Assembly (NCBI GenBank): GCA_937915785.1 | Contig: CALGGY010000122.1 | Location: 1-45,991, forward strand | Source of the DNA: an uncultured Bacteroidales bacterium | GTDB lineage: Bacteria > Bacteroidota > Bacteroidia > Bacteroidales > P3 | DNA length: 45,991 nt | Reading direction: 5' to 3' | In this document: positions 33,078 to 41,981 of the stretch, one piece after another | Position numbering within the stretch: the stretch's first letter is position 1 | How the letters are laid out: the number at the start of each line of letters is the position of its first letter | Notes under the pieces: model-generated | Told to the model about the DNA's origin: nothing | What the model saw: only the letters and a program-made list of their open reading frames with translations | The model's database searches: none | Translations under genes and position numbers: made by a program

Positions 33078-34286
33078 ATGGAATCTATCAAAAAACTTTA
33101 CCGCATCGGGCACGGACCGTCGAGCAGCCACACTATGGGGCCGCACCACGCCGCCGAACTTTTCAAGCAACGTACTCCCGCCGCCAATTCGTATCGCGTA
33201 ACCCTGTACGGCAGTTTGGCCGCCACAGGTCGTGGCCATTTCACCGACAAGACTATTATTGAGGCACTTGGCCCCATTTCAACCGAGATAGTGTGGAAAC
33301 CCGGTGAAGTGAAGCCTTTCCATACCAATGCCATGCTTTTCGAAGCCTTGGACAGTGGGCAAACCGTTATAGACCAGTGGCTTATATACAGCATCGGCGG
33401 TGGCGCTTTAGGCGACGAAAACACCAGACAAACGCAGACCAACATTTACGAACATACACGCATTTCGGAGATATTGCCGTACATAGAACGCTATGGCTCA
33501 AGCTATTGGGAATATGTGGCCCAACATGAGGAGAGCGATATCTGGGATTACCTCAACGAGTGCTGGAAAACCATGCAGAACACCATTGAGGAAGGTCTGC
33601 AGAACGAGGGTGTAATTCCCGGCGGACTGTACTTGAAACGCAAGGCGGCTGTGTATTACATCAAAGCCAAGAGCTACAAGCCGTCGTTGCAGGGTCGCTG
33701 CCTTGTTACGGCCTACGCTTTGGCCACTGCCGAGCAGAATGCAGCTGGCGGACTGATAGTTACGGCACCCACATGCGGTTCGTCGGGGGTGCTTCCGGCA
33801 GTGCTTTATCACCTAAAGAAAAACCACGACTACGGAGACAAATCCATACTACGCGCCATGGCCACAGCAGGACTCTTTGCCAACGTGATAAAACAGAATG
33901 CCTCCATTTCGGGCGCCGAGGTGGGCTGTCAAGGCGAAGTGGGTTCGGCCTGTGCTATGGGAGCCGCCGCCGCCAACCAACTTTTCGGCGGAAGCCCGCA
34001 GCAGATAGAATACGCCGCAGAGATAGGCCTTGAGCACAACCTTGGCCTTACCTGCGACCCCATCTGCGGACTGGTGCAGATACCTTGCATCGAGCGCAAT
34101 CCCTTTGCCGCACTCAGGGCCTTGGACGCCAACCTTTACTCCATGATGTCCGACGGCAAGCACATCATCAGTTTCGACAAAGTGGTTGACACAATGAAAC
34201 TTACGGGCAAGGATATTCCAAGCCTGTACAAGGAAACGGCAATGGGAGGATTGTCGCTTTTGGAAAACGATTTAAAATCGAGGTAA
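33078..34286 (+). CDS. sdaA: L-serine ammonia-lyase (serine dehydratase)
   Basis: A 402-residue single-chain iron-sulfur L-serine dehydratase, converting serine to pyruvate and ammonia. The N-terminal beta domain starts GPSSSHTMGPHHAAELF. The catalytic alpha domain has VTAPTCGSSGVLPAVLYHL, GCQGEVGSACAMGAAAA and GLTCDPICGLVQIPCIERN, which carry cysteines for the [4Fe-4S] cluster. The length is a little under the ~455 of E. coli SdaA. It closes the rnhB-argS gene run; the next gene converges on it. Confidence 0.92.
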   Translation: MESIKKLYRIGHGPSSSHTMGPHHAAELFKQRTPAANSYRVTLYGSLAATGRGHFTDKTIIEALGPISTEIVWKPGEVKPFHTNAMLFEALDSGQTVIDQWLIYSIGGGALGDENTRQTQTNIYEHTRISEILPYIERYGSSYWEYVAQHEESDIWDYLNECWKTMQNTIEEGLQNEGVIPGGLYLKRKAAVYYIKAKSYKPSLQGRCLVTAYALATAEQNAAGGLIVTAPTCGSSGVLPAVLYHLKKNHDYGDKSILRAMATAGLFANVIKQNASISGAEVGCQGEVGSACAMGAAAANQLFGGSPQQIEYAAEIGLEHNLGLTCDPICGLVQIPCIERNPFAALRALDANLYSMMSDGKHIISFDKVVDTMKLTGKDIPSLYKETAMGGLSLLENDLKSR

Positions 34287-34327
34287 AGACATTTTTACCC
34301 AACTGAAAGAGTAGGGCAGGAGACAGG

Positions 34328-36004
34328 TTATTTCTTGATAACCAGTTTCTTGCCCACTGCTATTTTATCGCTTTTCAGATTGTTGTCCTTTTTGATTTTT
34401 TCAACGGTGGTGCCGTATTTTTGGGCTATGCGGAACAGGTTTTCGCCAGATTTCACAGTGTGGGTTATATGTTTCTTTTCTGTTTTCGGCTGTTGTTTTT
34501 TCTTTTGAGTTTCGGTTGCCTTTTTGGTGTCCTTTTCGGGCTCTTGTTGAGGTTTGACGTTGTTGGAGTTGGCTGTGTCGGTTTTTGCCACGGATTGCGA
34601 ATTTTTTGTTTTTGTGGAGTCGGCGGTGATGATGGGTTTTGTGGGTGAAGTTTCTTTTTTTACATTTTTTAAAGTGTCGGGTGCGACAATTGTTGCAGAG
34701 TCTTGAACCGAAAGGTTGGATTGAGCCGAGTCTGTAACCGTTTGATTTTTTTTGTAGATAATAATTCTTTGGCCGGCACGTAGATTCGATTTTTTTGAAA
34801 GGTTGTTCCAGCGTCGCACGTCGGCTGCCGACACGCCATATTGCGAGGCGATTTTGTTGACGGTTTCGCTTTTGCGCACTTTGTGGGTGATGGTTTTCAC
34901 GGCGCGCCATTCTTTTACGGCGTTGTTGAGAATGGAGTCGCGCGAGTAGGAGTAGATAGAGTCTTGCAATTTGAGGAAAGCGGTGATTTTGTCGCTCGGC
35001 AGGCGTAGCGGGTAGCCTTTTTCCGACTGTGGCACAAATTGCAGCTTGTACTGTGGGTTGAGGGTTTTCAGTTCTTCCACCGAAACCCCGATGTATTTGG
35101 CCACCGATTGGAAATCCACGTCGTTGTGCACAACAATGGTGTCGTTGGCGTGTGGTATAGATATGTGTTCGGGTTTTAGACCATGTTTTTCGTAGAAATT
35201 CATCATATACACGGCGGCTATATAGGCAGGTATGTAGCCTCGTGTTTCGCGTGGCAGGTTGCTGTAAATGCCCCAAAACGACTGTACGCCCCCCGATCGA
35301 GCTATGGCCTTGTTCACGTTGCCCGGACCGCAGTTGTAGGCGGCAATGGCAAGCGGCCAGTTGTTGTAGATTTTGTGCAGGTCGCGCAGGTAGCGAGCGG
35401 CGGCGTGTGTGGATTTCAGCGGGTCGCGGCGTTCGTCGATGAAAGTGTTGATTTCCAAGTCGTAGTTTTTGCCGGTCTGCATCATGAATTGCCATAGGCC
35501 TGTGGCACCGGCGCGCGACACGGCATTGGCGTTGAGAGCCGATTCTATGATGGCCAGGTATTTCAGCTCGCAGGGAACGTTGTATTTGTCCAAAATTTCC
35601 TCGAACATGGGAAAATAATATTCGGCAAGCGACAGCATAACGTCGATGCTGTGGTTCATCTTGCGCAAATACATTGATACATAGCCTCTTACAATCGGAT
35701 TGTATTCCAAGGGGACTTTGGTGTTCAGCGACAGCAGCCTTTTGTAAATCATGCTGTCGGTAACTGATTCGAATTCTATTTTTAGAGTGGCCGGGGCACC
35801 AAGTCGGTATTTGCTGTTCAGCAACTGCTTGTTTTTGCGGAAATAGTAGTTGTGCAGTAAACTGTCGTAGTTTTGCGAATATGCAGTGGCAAACTGTGTC
35901 AAATCGTTGATTTCCGAAATTGGACTTTGTGCCGACAGTTTGGCACTCGTTGCCAAAAACAAAAGTACAATAAGAAGAGTATATGTTTTTTTACAGCAAA
36001 TCAT
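34328..36004 (-). CDS. Lytic transglycosylase with three LysM domains (MltD-like)
   Basis: A 558-residue exported murein hydrolase. The signal peptide is MICCKKTYTLLIVLLFLATSAKLSAQ-like (about 25 residues). The SLT domain (about 130-250) has LAIIESALNANAVSRAGATG with the catalytic Glu, then GLWQFMMQTGKNYDL and AIAAYNCGPGNVNKAI. Three LysM modules follow: one near 290-340 (FQSVAKYIGVSVEELKTLNP), one near 375-420 (VNKIASQYGVSAADVRRWNN) and one at the end (NLFRIAQKYGTTVEKIKKDN). A Thr/Lys/Ser/Asn-rich linker separates the second and third. It should bind and cleave peptidoglycan at the outer-membrane side. It is divergent from rho. Confidence 0.92.
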   Translation of the reverse strand: MICCKKTYTLLIVLLFLATSAKLSAQSPISEINDLTQFATAYSQNYDSLLHNYYFRKNKQLLNSKYRLGAPATLKIEFESVTDSMIYKRLLSLNTKVPLEYNPIVRGYVSMYLRKMNHSIDVMLSLAEYYFPMFEEILDKYNVPCELKYLAIIESALNANAVSRAGATGLWQFMMQTGKNYDLEINTFIDERRDPLKSTHAAARYLRDLHKIYNNWPLAIAAYNCGPGNVNKAIARSGGVQSFWGIYSNLPRETRGYIPAYIAAVYMMNFYEKHGLKPEHISIPHANDTIVVHNDVDFQSVAKYIGVSVEELKTLNPQYKLQFVPQSEKGYPLRLPSDKITAFLKLQDSIYSYSRDSILNNAVKEWRAVKTITHKVRKSETVNKIASQYGVSAADVRRWNNLSKKSNLRAGQRIIIYKKNQTVTDSAQSNLSVQDSATIVAPDTLKNVKKETSPTKPIITADSTKTKNSQSVAKTDTANSNNVKPQQEPEKDTKKATETQKKKQQPKTEKKHITHTVKSGENLFRIAQKYGTTVEKIKKDNNLKSDKIAVGKKLVIKK

Positions 36005-36307
36005 ATTGTTATCAAAAAAATCATTACAAAAGTGGGGCTGTATGATAAAATACTTTAAAAAAACTATCTTTTTTATACATTATTGTATGAACTTGAAAAA
36101 TAATTATTAAAGTTGGATTGTTGAAAAAAAACGGCATTATTTTTACAAAAAAAAGCTCATGAAATGATTTTTTTTTCATATCTTTGCAGTCTAAAATCAA
36201 GTCCGATTTTTGTTGAATTCCATAGCATTTTATTGAAAGATAGAATTTTATCCAAATATTCAGCGCTTTTTGCTTAATTTGAACTACGATAAAAAATAAT
36301 AAATTTG
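36005..36307. other. AT-rich intergenic region and rho leader
   Basis: These 303 nt separate the lytic transglycosylase from rho. They hold a -7 element at 36179-36186, so rho mRNA would have a leader of about 115 nt. No conserved hairpin was recognised. I saw no clear promoter for the minus-strand gene. Confidence 0.5.
36179..36186 (+). promoter_or_regulatory. Promoter -7 element of rho
   Basis: TATCTTTG, matching TAnnTTTG, about 120 nt before the ATG at 36308. Confidence 0.55.
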
Positions 36308-38368
36308 ATGTACACCAAAGAAGAACTAACTAAAACAGCTCTGGTGAGTTTGATAGAGATTGCCCAAGGCTTAGGCATAGCCAGAGCTTCCAAACTGTCG
36401 GAAAACGATTTGATTTACAAGATATTAGATTATCAAGCATCTCATCCCGACACCCCCGATGAAGAACAGCCCAAAGTTTCGCCACGTCCCAAACGTGCAC
36501 GTCTGAAACCCAAGCCAATAGCCGAATCGAACATGGCTCCGGGCTCACGCAAGCAACCCAAAGTGCAGAAGGCTCCGGAGAAAAAACTTTTTTCCGACGC
36601 AGAGCCGGAACATCTGCCCAAAATAGACATAAACGATGTGCTTCTGCCCGAAGTGCCTCAAATTCCGGAAGTTAAGACCCCGAGCACTCGTCTTATCCTT
36701 CGTCATCCCGACATCACCGACTTGCCCGACGACATAATCCTTTCCGAAGGTGTTATGGAACAGATAGATATGAGCTTGATAGAGCGCAAAGAGGTTGAAC
36801 CTCAGGTGCTTGCCGATGTGGAAGCCACCCAAAATCCCATTGCTAAGTCCGATGCCCCCCTCGCCACTCCGAAAACCATCGAAGAGGCTCTTGGCATGCC
36901 GGCTCCCGATGTGGAAAAAAACGGAAAAAACAGACAGAACGGAGGTAAACGTTTCGACAGTCAGCGGAAAAGAACTTCGGCCGCAGGAGAGCCAGCTCCA
37001 CAGCAGCAGCCTGCCGACGAGTCGCACGATGTGCCCGAAGTGATTGTCCCCGACATGTTCAAAACCATCACGGACAACAAGCCTGCTCAAGATGTGCAAA
37101 ACAACGAAGCAGAAAGCACTCCCAACAACTCCGACCAATCTGTTGACGACAGCATTTTCCAGATTATTGTGGAAAAAACTCCCGAACAGCCCGAAAACAA
37201 ACCTGCCGAAAACAAACGTCCACAAAAACAGGAATACCCCTTCGACAGCGATGGAGTTGTGGAGGCCGAGGGCGTTTTGGAGATAATACCCAACGAGAAC
37301 TACGGTTTTCTGCGCTCATCGGACTACGACTACCTCAACTCGCCCGACGACATATACGTGTCGCAATCGCAGATACGCTTGTTCGGCCTGCAAACCGGCG
37401 ACACAATACGCGGCACTGTGCGTCCGCCACGTGAAGGCGAGAAATTCTTTCCGCTGGTGAAAGTGTTGGAAATCAACGGCTTGTCGCCAGAACGCATTCG
37501 TGACCGTGTGCCGTTCGACTCGTTGACACCGCTTTTCCCCGAAGAAAAATTCAAACTCACCGGTCATCCGCAAGAGAGCCTGTCGACACGTATAATCGAC
37601 ATGATAACCCCAATAGGAAAAGGCCAGCGCGGACTGATAGTGGCACAACCCAAAACCGGTAAGACCACCCTTTTGAAAGAGGTGGCCAACGCCATAGCAT
37701 ACAATCACCCCGAGGTGTATCTTATTGTGCTGCTGATAGATGAGCGTCCCGAAGAGGTTACCGACATGCGTCGCAGCGTAAACGCCGAGGTTATCGCCTC
37801 CACTTTCGATGAGTCGGCCGAACATCACGTGAAAATTGCCAATATTGTTTTGGAGAAAGCCAAACGCATGACCGAATGTGGCCACGACGTGGTGATAGTA
37901 CTCGACTCCATAACCCGTTTGGCACGTGCCTACAACACTGTGGCACCGGCATCGGGCAAGGTGCTGTCGGGCGGTGTGGAAGCCAATGCCCTGCAAAAGC
38001 CCAAACGTTTCTTCGGAGCGGCACGCAACATCGAAAACGGCGGCTCGCTCACCATCATCGCCACCGCCCTCACCGAAACGGGTTCCAAAATGGACGACGT
38101 TATTTTCGAGGAATTCAAGGGTACCGGCAACATGGAGCTGCAGCTCGACCGCAAACTCTCCAACAAACGCATTTTCCCGGCCATCGACATACTGGCGTCG
38201 AGCACCCGCCGCGACGACATGCTGATACCCGCCGAAATGCTGCAACGTATCCTCATTCTCCGCAACTACGTGTCCGAAATGACTTCGGTAGAGGCAATGG
38301 AGTTCCTCAAAAAGCAGATGCAGAACACACGCAGCAACGAGGAGTTCCTGCTTTCGATAGATAAATAA
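36308..38368 (+). CDS. rho: Transcription termination factor Rho with long disordered insert
   Basis: A 686-residue Rho helicase; E. coli Rho is about 419. Residues 1-45 are the Rho N-terminal helical domain (LIEIAQGLGIARASKLSENDL). Residues 45-315 are a low-complexity insert rich in Pro, Glu, Asn, Gln and Lys, without predicted fold. Then come the cold-shock-like RNA-binding domain (about 318-385; GVLEIIPNENYGFLRSSDYDY) and the ATPase with Walker A in IVAQPKTGKTTLLKEVA (near residue 448), VLLIDERPEEVTDMRR and VVIVLDSITRLARAYNT. Large inserts at this place are known in Bacteroidota Rho, and in Bacteroides one has been linked to phase separation. The ATG at 36308 directly follows an in-frame TTG. 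Confidence 0.94.
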   Translation: MYTKEELTKTALVSLIEIAQGLGIARASKLSENDLIYKILDYQASHPDTPDEEQPKVSPRPKRARLKPKPIAESNMAPGSRKQPKVQKAPEKKLFSDAEPEHLPKIDINDVLLPEVPQIPEVKTPSTRLILRHPDITDLPDDIILSEGVMEQIDMSLIERKEVEPQVLADVEATQNPIAKSDAPLATPKTIEEALGMPAPDVEKNGKNRQNGGKRFDSQRKRTSAAGEPAPQQQPADESHDVPEVIVPDMFKTITDNKPAQDVQNNEAESTPNNSDQSVDDSIFQIIVEKTPEQPENKPAENKRPQKQEYPFDSDGVVEAEGVLEIIPNENYGFLRSSDYDYLNSPDDIYVSQSQIRLFGLQTGDTIRGTVRPPREGEKFFPLVKVLEINGLSPERIRDRVPFDSLTPLFPEEKFKLTGHPQESLSTRIIDMITPIGKGQRGLIVAQPKTGKTTLLKEVANAIAYNHPEVYLIVLLIDERPEEVTDMRRSVNAEVIASTFDESAEHHVKIANIVLEKAKRMTECGHDVVIVLDSITRLARAYNTVAPASGKVLSGGVEANALQKPKRFFGAARNIENGGSLTIIATALTETGSKMDDVIFEEFKGTGNMELQLDRKLSNKRIFPAIDILASSTRRDDMLIPAEMLQRILILRNYVSEMTSVEAMEFLKKQMQNTRSNEEFLLSIDK

Positions 38369-38394
38369 CAGGTTGCGCATCAACACCTTACAAT

Positions 38395-39237
38395 ATGAAT
38401 TTGCCGTATATAGCCTCGATAAGCAAAAAGATAGTGGTGGCATTGGCAGGATTGTTTCTCGCCCTGTTTCTGCTTGTGCACATGGGCATAAACCTTTGCC
38501 TTGTGCGTCCCGACGACGGACAGTGGTTTCTTGCCGCCTCCGATTTCATGGGTTCCAACTATGTGGTGAAAGTGTTTGAAATAGTGCTTTTTGCGGCTGT
38601 TTTCGTACACATCGCACTCAACATTGTGCTCTATTTCCAGAACCGCAAGGCGCGTCCGGTGCGTTACAAGCAGCGCAGCCGAACCAAAACTTCGTCCACA
38701 TCGCGGCTGATGATGCTTTCCGGCATACTGATTTTTCTGTTCCTGATACTGCATTTCTTCAATTTCTTTTTTGTGAAACTTGGCTGGAGCGAAGGCAAAT
38801 ATATGGTGCGCATGGAAGAGGTGGAGGATTGCATTCTACAGGCATCACGAAAGGGCGAGAAAGGGGTTCTGATGGCCAAATTAAATGATTTTGCCGAAAA
38901 GGTGAACATCGAAAGCCACCTCTCGCAAGGCGGCAAATGGCTGTACAACCTCACTTCCGAAGAAGCCGAGCCTTTGAGAGGCGTGGTGAAAGTAAAATCC
39001 GATTTCTACCACGTGGCCGCCGACCTGTTCACTCAGCCGCTGTATTCGATAATTTACTTGCTGATGTTCATTGTTTTGGGTGTACACCTTACACACGCCA
39101 TCCCTTCGGCATTCCAGACTTTGGGTCTGAACCACAACAAGTACAACGGTTTTATCAAATGGTTAACTTGGTGCTACGTTGCCGTAATTGTAATCGGTTT
39201 TTCGGCAATACCAGTCCATTTTTTGTTTTTCGTTTAA
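38395..39237 (+). CDS. sdhC: Succinate dehydrogenase/fumarate reductase cytochrome b subunit
   Basis: A 280-residue membrane anchor with five predicted helices, the heme-b subunit of the Bacteroidota-type complex II. Candidate heme ligands are His29 (LLVHMGIN), His72 (FVHIALN), His120 (LILHFFNF) and His231/His234 (GVHLTHAI). It transfers electrons between menaquinol and the flavoprotein/iron-sulfur pair and, in anaerobes, mostly reduces fumarate. The loop between helices 3 and 4 (about residues 130-205) is some 75 residues; the Bacteroides homologues I recall total about 230 residues, so this is an insert of about 45-50. It is the first gene of sdhCAB, in the usual order. Confidence 0.88.
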   Translation: MNLPYIASISKKIVVALAGLFLALFLLVHMGINLCLVRPDDGQWFLAASDFMGSNYVVKVFEIVLFAAVFVHIALNIVLYFQNRKARPVRYKQRSRTKTSSTSRLMMLSGILIFLFLILHFFNFFFVKLGWSEGKYMVRMEEVEDCILQASRKGEKGVLMAKLNDFAEKVNIESHLSQGGKWLYNLTSEEAEPLRGVVKVKSDFYHVAADLFTQPLYSIIYLLMFIVLGVHLTHAIPSAFQTLGLNHNKYNGFIKWLTWCYVAVIVIGFSAIPVHFLFFV

Positions 39238-39252
39238 TCATAAGTTATCGTC

Positions 39253-41193
39253 ATGGCACAGTTAGACCCCAAGATACCGTTCGGCCCCCTTTCGGAGAAA
39301 TGGTCGAAATACAAAGCCCAGCAGCGTCTTGTTAATCCCGCCAACAAGCGCAAGCTCAACGTGATAGTTGTTGGCACGGGACTTGCCGGTGCCTCGGCAG
39401 CCGCCTCGCTTGGAGCATTAGGTTTCAACGTGGACATATTCTGCATCAGCGACAGTCCGCGCCGCGCCCACTCCATCGCCGCACAGGGCGGAATAAACGC
39501 CGCCAAGAACTATCAGAACGACGGCGACAGCGTTCAGCGACTTTTCAACGACACCATCAAAGGAGGCGACTACCGTGCCCGCGAAGCCAACGTTTACCGC
39601 TTGGCCGAAGTCAGCTCCGACATTATAGACCAATGTGTGGCACAGGGTGTTCCCTTTGCCCGTGAATACAGCGGATACCTCGACAACCGCTCCTTTGGCG
39701 GGGCACAGGTGTCGCGCACTTTCTACGCCCGCGGACAAACTGGGCAGCAGCTGCTGTTAGGCGCATACGGAGCCCTCAGCTGCCAGATAGCACGAAAGAG
39801 TGTTACACTGCATGAGCGCCACGAGATGCTCGACCTTGTGGTGGTGGACGGCAAAGCCCGTGGTATCATCACCCGCAACCTTGTTACAGGCAAGATAGAA
39901 CGCTACGCCGCACATGCCGTGGTTTTGGCCACCGGCGGCTACGGCAACGTTTATTACCTCTCCACCAACGCCATGAACTCCAACGTTTCGGCAGCGTGGA
40001 ACTGCCACAAACACGGCGCCTATTTTGCCAATCCATGCTATGTGCAGATACATCCCACCTGCATTCCCGTAAAGGGCGACTTCCAGAGCAAACTTACGCT
40101 GATGAGCGAGAGCTTGCGCAACGACGGACGCATCTGGGTGCCCAAAAACAAAACCGACGTGGAAAAACTGCGTGCCGGCCAGCTGCGTCCTACTGACATA
40201 AAAGAAGAGGACCGCGACTACTACCTCGAACGTCGCTATCCCGCCTTCGGCAACCTTGTGCCGAGGGACGTGGCCTCGCGAGCCGCCAAGGAACGCTGCG
40301 ACGCGGGCTATGGCGTGGGCAAAACAAGTCTGGCGGTGTACCTCGACTTTGCATCGGCAATACAACGGCTTGGAAAAGAAGTGGTTGAAGCCCGTTACGG
40401 AAACCTTTTCCAGATGTATGAAAAGATAACCGCCGAAAATCCTTACGAAACTCCTATGATGATTTATCCCGCCGTACACTATACCATGGGCGGGCTGTGG
40501 GTGGACTATGAGCTGCAGACCACAATTTCCGGACTTTTTGCCATCGGTGAAGCCAATTTCTCCGACCATGGCGCCAACCGACTCGGCGCATCGGCGTTGA
40601 TGCAGGGACTTTCCGACGGATATTTTGTGCTTCCGTACACCATACAGAACTACCTTGCCGATGAAATATATTCCGCCAAGCCTACCACCGACACCGTGGA
40701 GTTCGAAAGAGCCGAAACCGAGGTTAAGTTGCGGATAAACAACTTGTTGGCCACACAAGGCACCAAGCCGGTGGACTATTTCCACCGCAAGTTGGGACAC
40801 ATAATGTGGGAAAACGTGGGCATGGGACGCACCGCCGAGAGTCTCCAGAAAGCCCTTGCTGAGATAGACGAAGTGCAGCACGAATTTGAAACCGAAGTGC
40901 TTGTGCCGGGCACTAACGAGGCAATGAATCCTGAACTGGAAAAAGCCCTGCGTCTGGCCGACTATTTCGAGCTGGCCAAGCTGATAGCTACCGATGCCCT
41001 GCACCGCAACGAGTCGTGCGGAGGACATTTCCGGATAGAACACCAGACCCCCGACGGCGAGACCCAACGCAACGACAACGACTATATGTACGTTGCCGCA
41101 TGGCAATACAACGGCAAAGGCGAAAAAGAGACGCTTTTCAAGGAACCGCTTGAATATCAAGGTGTTGAAATAAAACAGAGAAACTACAAATAA
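39253..41193 (+). CDS. sdhA: Succinate dehydrogenase/fumarate reductase flavoprotein subunit
   Basis: A 646-residue FAD-binding catalytic subunit. VIVVGTGLAGASAAASL is the FAD dinucleotide fold; RRAHSIAAQGGINAAKN includes the His that carries covalent FAD. SRTFYARGQTGQQLL, then HPTCIPVKGDFQSKLTLMSE and YTMGGLWVDYELQT bear substrate-binding His and Arg residues, and LFAIGEANFSDHGANRLGASALMQ closes the FAD site. The N-terminal LDPKIPFGPLSEKW is typical of the B-type (Bacteroidota/epsilon) enzyme. The length is normal. It lies between sdhC (15 nt upstream) and sdhB (2 nt downstream). Confidence 0.94.
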   Translation: MAQLDPKIPFGPLSEKWSKYKAQQRLVNPANKRKLNVIVVGTGLAGASAAASLGALGFNVDIFCISDSPRRAHSIAAQGGINAAKNYQNDGDSVQRLFNDTIKGGDYRAREANVYRLAEVSSDIIDQCVAQGVPFAREYSGYLDNRSFGGAQVSRTFYARGQTGQQLLLGAYGALSCQIARKSVTLHERHEMLDLVVVDGKARGIITRNLVTGKIERYAAHAVVLATGGYGNVYYLSTNAMNSNVSAAWNCHKHGAYFANPCYVQIHPTCIPVKGDFQSKLTLMSESLRNDGRIWVPKNKTDVEKLRAGQLRPTDIKEEDRDYYLERRYPAFGNLVPRDVASRAAKERCDAGYGVGKTSLAVYLDFASAIQRLGKEVVEARYGNLFQMYEKITAENPYETPMMIYPAVHYTMGGLWVDYELQTTISGLFAIGEANFSDHGANRLGASALMQGLSDGYFVLPYTIQNYLADEIYSAKPTTDTVEFERAETEVKLRINNLLATQGTKPVDYFHRKLGHIMWENVGMGRTAESLQKALAEIDEVQHEFETEVLVPGTNEAMNPELEKALRLADYFELAKLIATDALHRNESCGGHFRIEHQTPDGETQRNDNDYMYVAAWQYNGKGEKETLFKEPLEYQGVEIKQRNYK

Positions 41194-41195
41194 TC

Positions 41196-41954
41196 ATGAG
41201 ATTCACTCTGAAAATATGGAGGCAGGAAAATGCCAAAGCCCAAGGCCGTTTCGAGACCTATACGGTTGACAACATATCGCCCGACTGCTCCTTTTTGGAA
41301 ATGCTCGACATTCTCAACGACAGTCTGATTTCCAACAAGATAGCCCATCCGGTGTGTTTCGACAACGACTGCCGCGAGGGTATCTGCGGAATGTGCGGGC
41401 TGTACATCAACGGGCGTCCGCACGGCAACGACGACGGTGTAACCACCTGCCAGCTGCACATGCGCAAGTTTACCGACGGCGACACAATATGGATTGAGCC
41501 GTGGCGCGCCAAGGCTTTCCCCGTTATCCGCGACCTTGTGGTGGACCGCAGCGCTTTCGACAAGATAATACAGGCCGGAGGCTACATCTCCGCCACCACT
41601 GGCGGTGTGCCCGACGCCAACAGCATACTTATACCCAAGGACAAGGCCGACAAGGCAATGGATGCCGCCGAATGCATTGGCTGTGGAGCCTGTGTGGCAG
41701 CATGCAAAAACGCCTCGGCGATGCTCTTTGTGGGAGCCAAGGTGTCGCATCTGGCACTATTGCCGCAGGGCAGGGTAGAGGCCGCCGACCGTGTGCAGAA
41801 AATGGTTAAAGCAATGGATGAATTGGGCTTTGGAAATTGCTCAAACACATACGCTTGCGAAGCCGAATGCCCAAAGCAGATAAAACGCACCAACATAGCA
41901 CGGATGAACCGCGAGTGGATAGTAGCCCGTGTGGGAAAAGAAAAAAAACAGTAA
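41196..41954 (+). CDS. sdhB: Succinate dehydrogenase/fumarate reductase iron-sulfur subunit
   Basis: A 252-residue iron-sulfur subunit. The [2Fe-2S] cysteines are in VCFDNDCREGICGMCGLY and the later TTCQLHM; the [4Fe-4S] set is in CIGCGACVAACKNA; the [3Fe-4S] set is in NCSNTYACEAECPKQI. It passes electrons between the flavin and heme b. All cluster ligands are present. It starts 2 nt after sdhA. The protease gene starts 27 nt after its stop with no promoter of the usual type in between. Confidence 0.94.
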   Translation: MRFTLKIWRQENAKAQGRFETYTVDNISPDCSFLEMLDILNDSLISNKIAHPVCFDNDCREGICGMCGLYINGRPHGNDDGVTTCQLHMRKFTDGDTIWIEPWRAKAFPVIRDLVVDRSAFDKIIQAGGYISATTGGVPDANSILIPKDKADKAMDAAECIGCGACVAACKNASAMLFVGAKVSHLALLPQGRVEAADRVQKMVKAMDELGFGNCSNTYACEAECPKQIKRTNIARMNREWIVARVGKEKKQ

Positions 41955-41981
41955 TAAACATATCTCAAAACAAAAAACACA

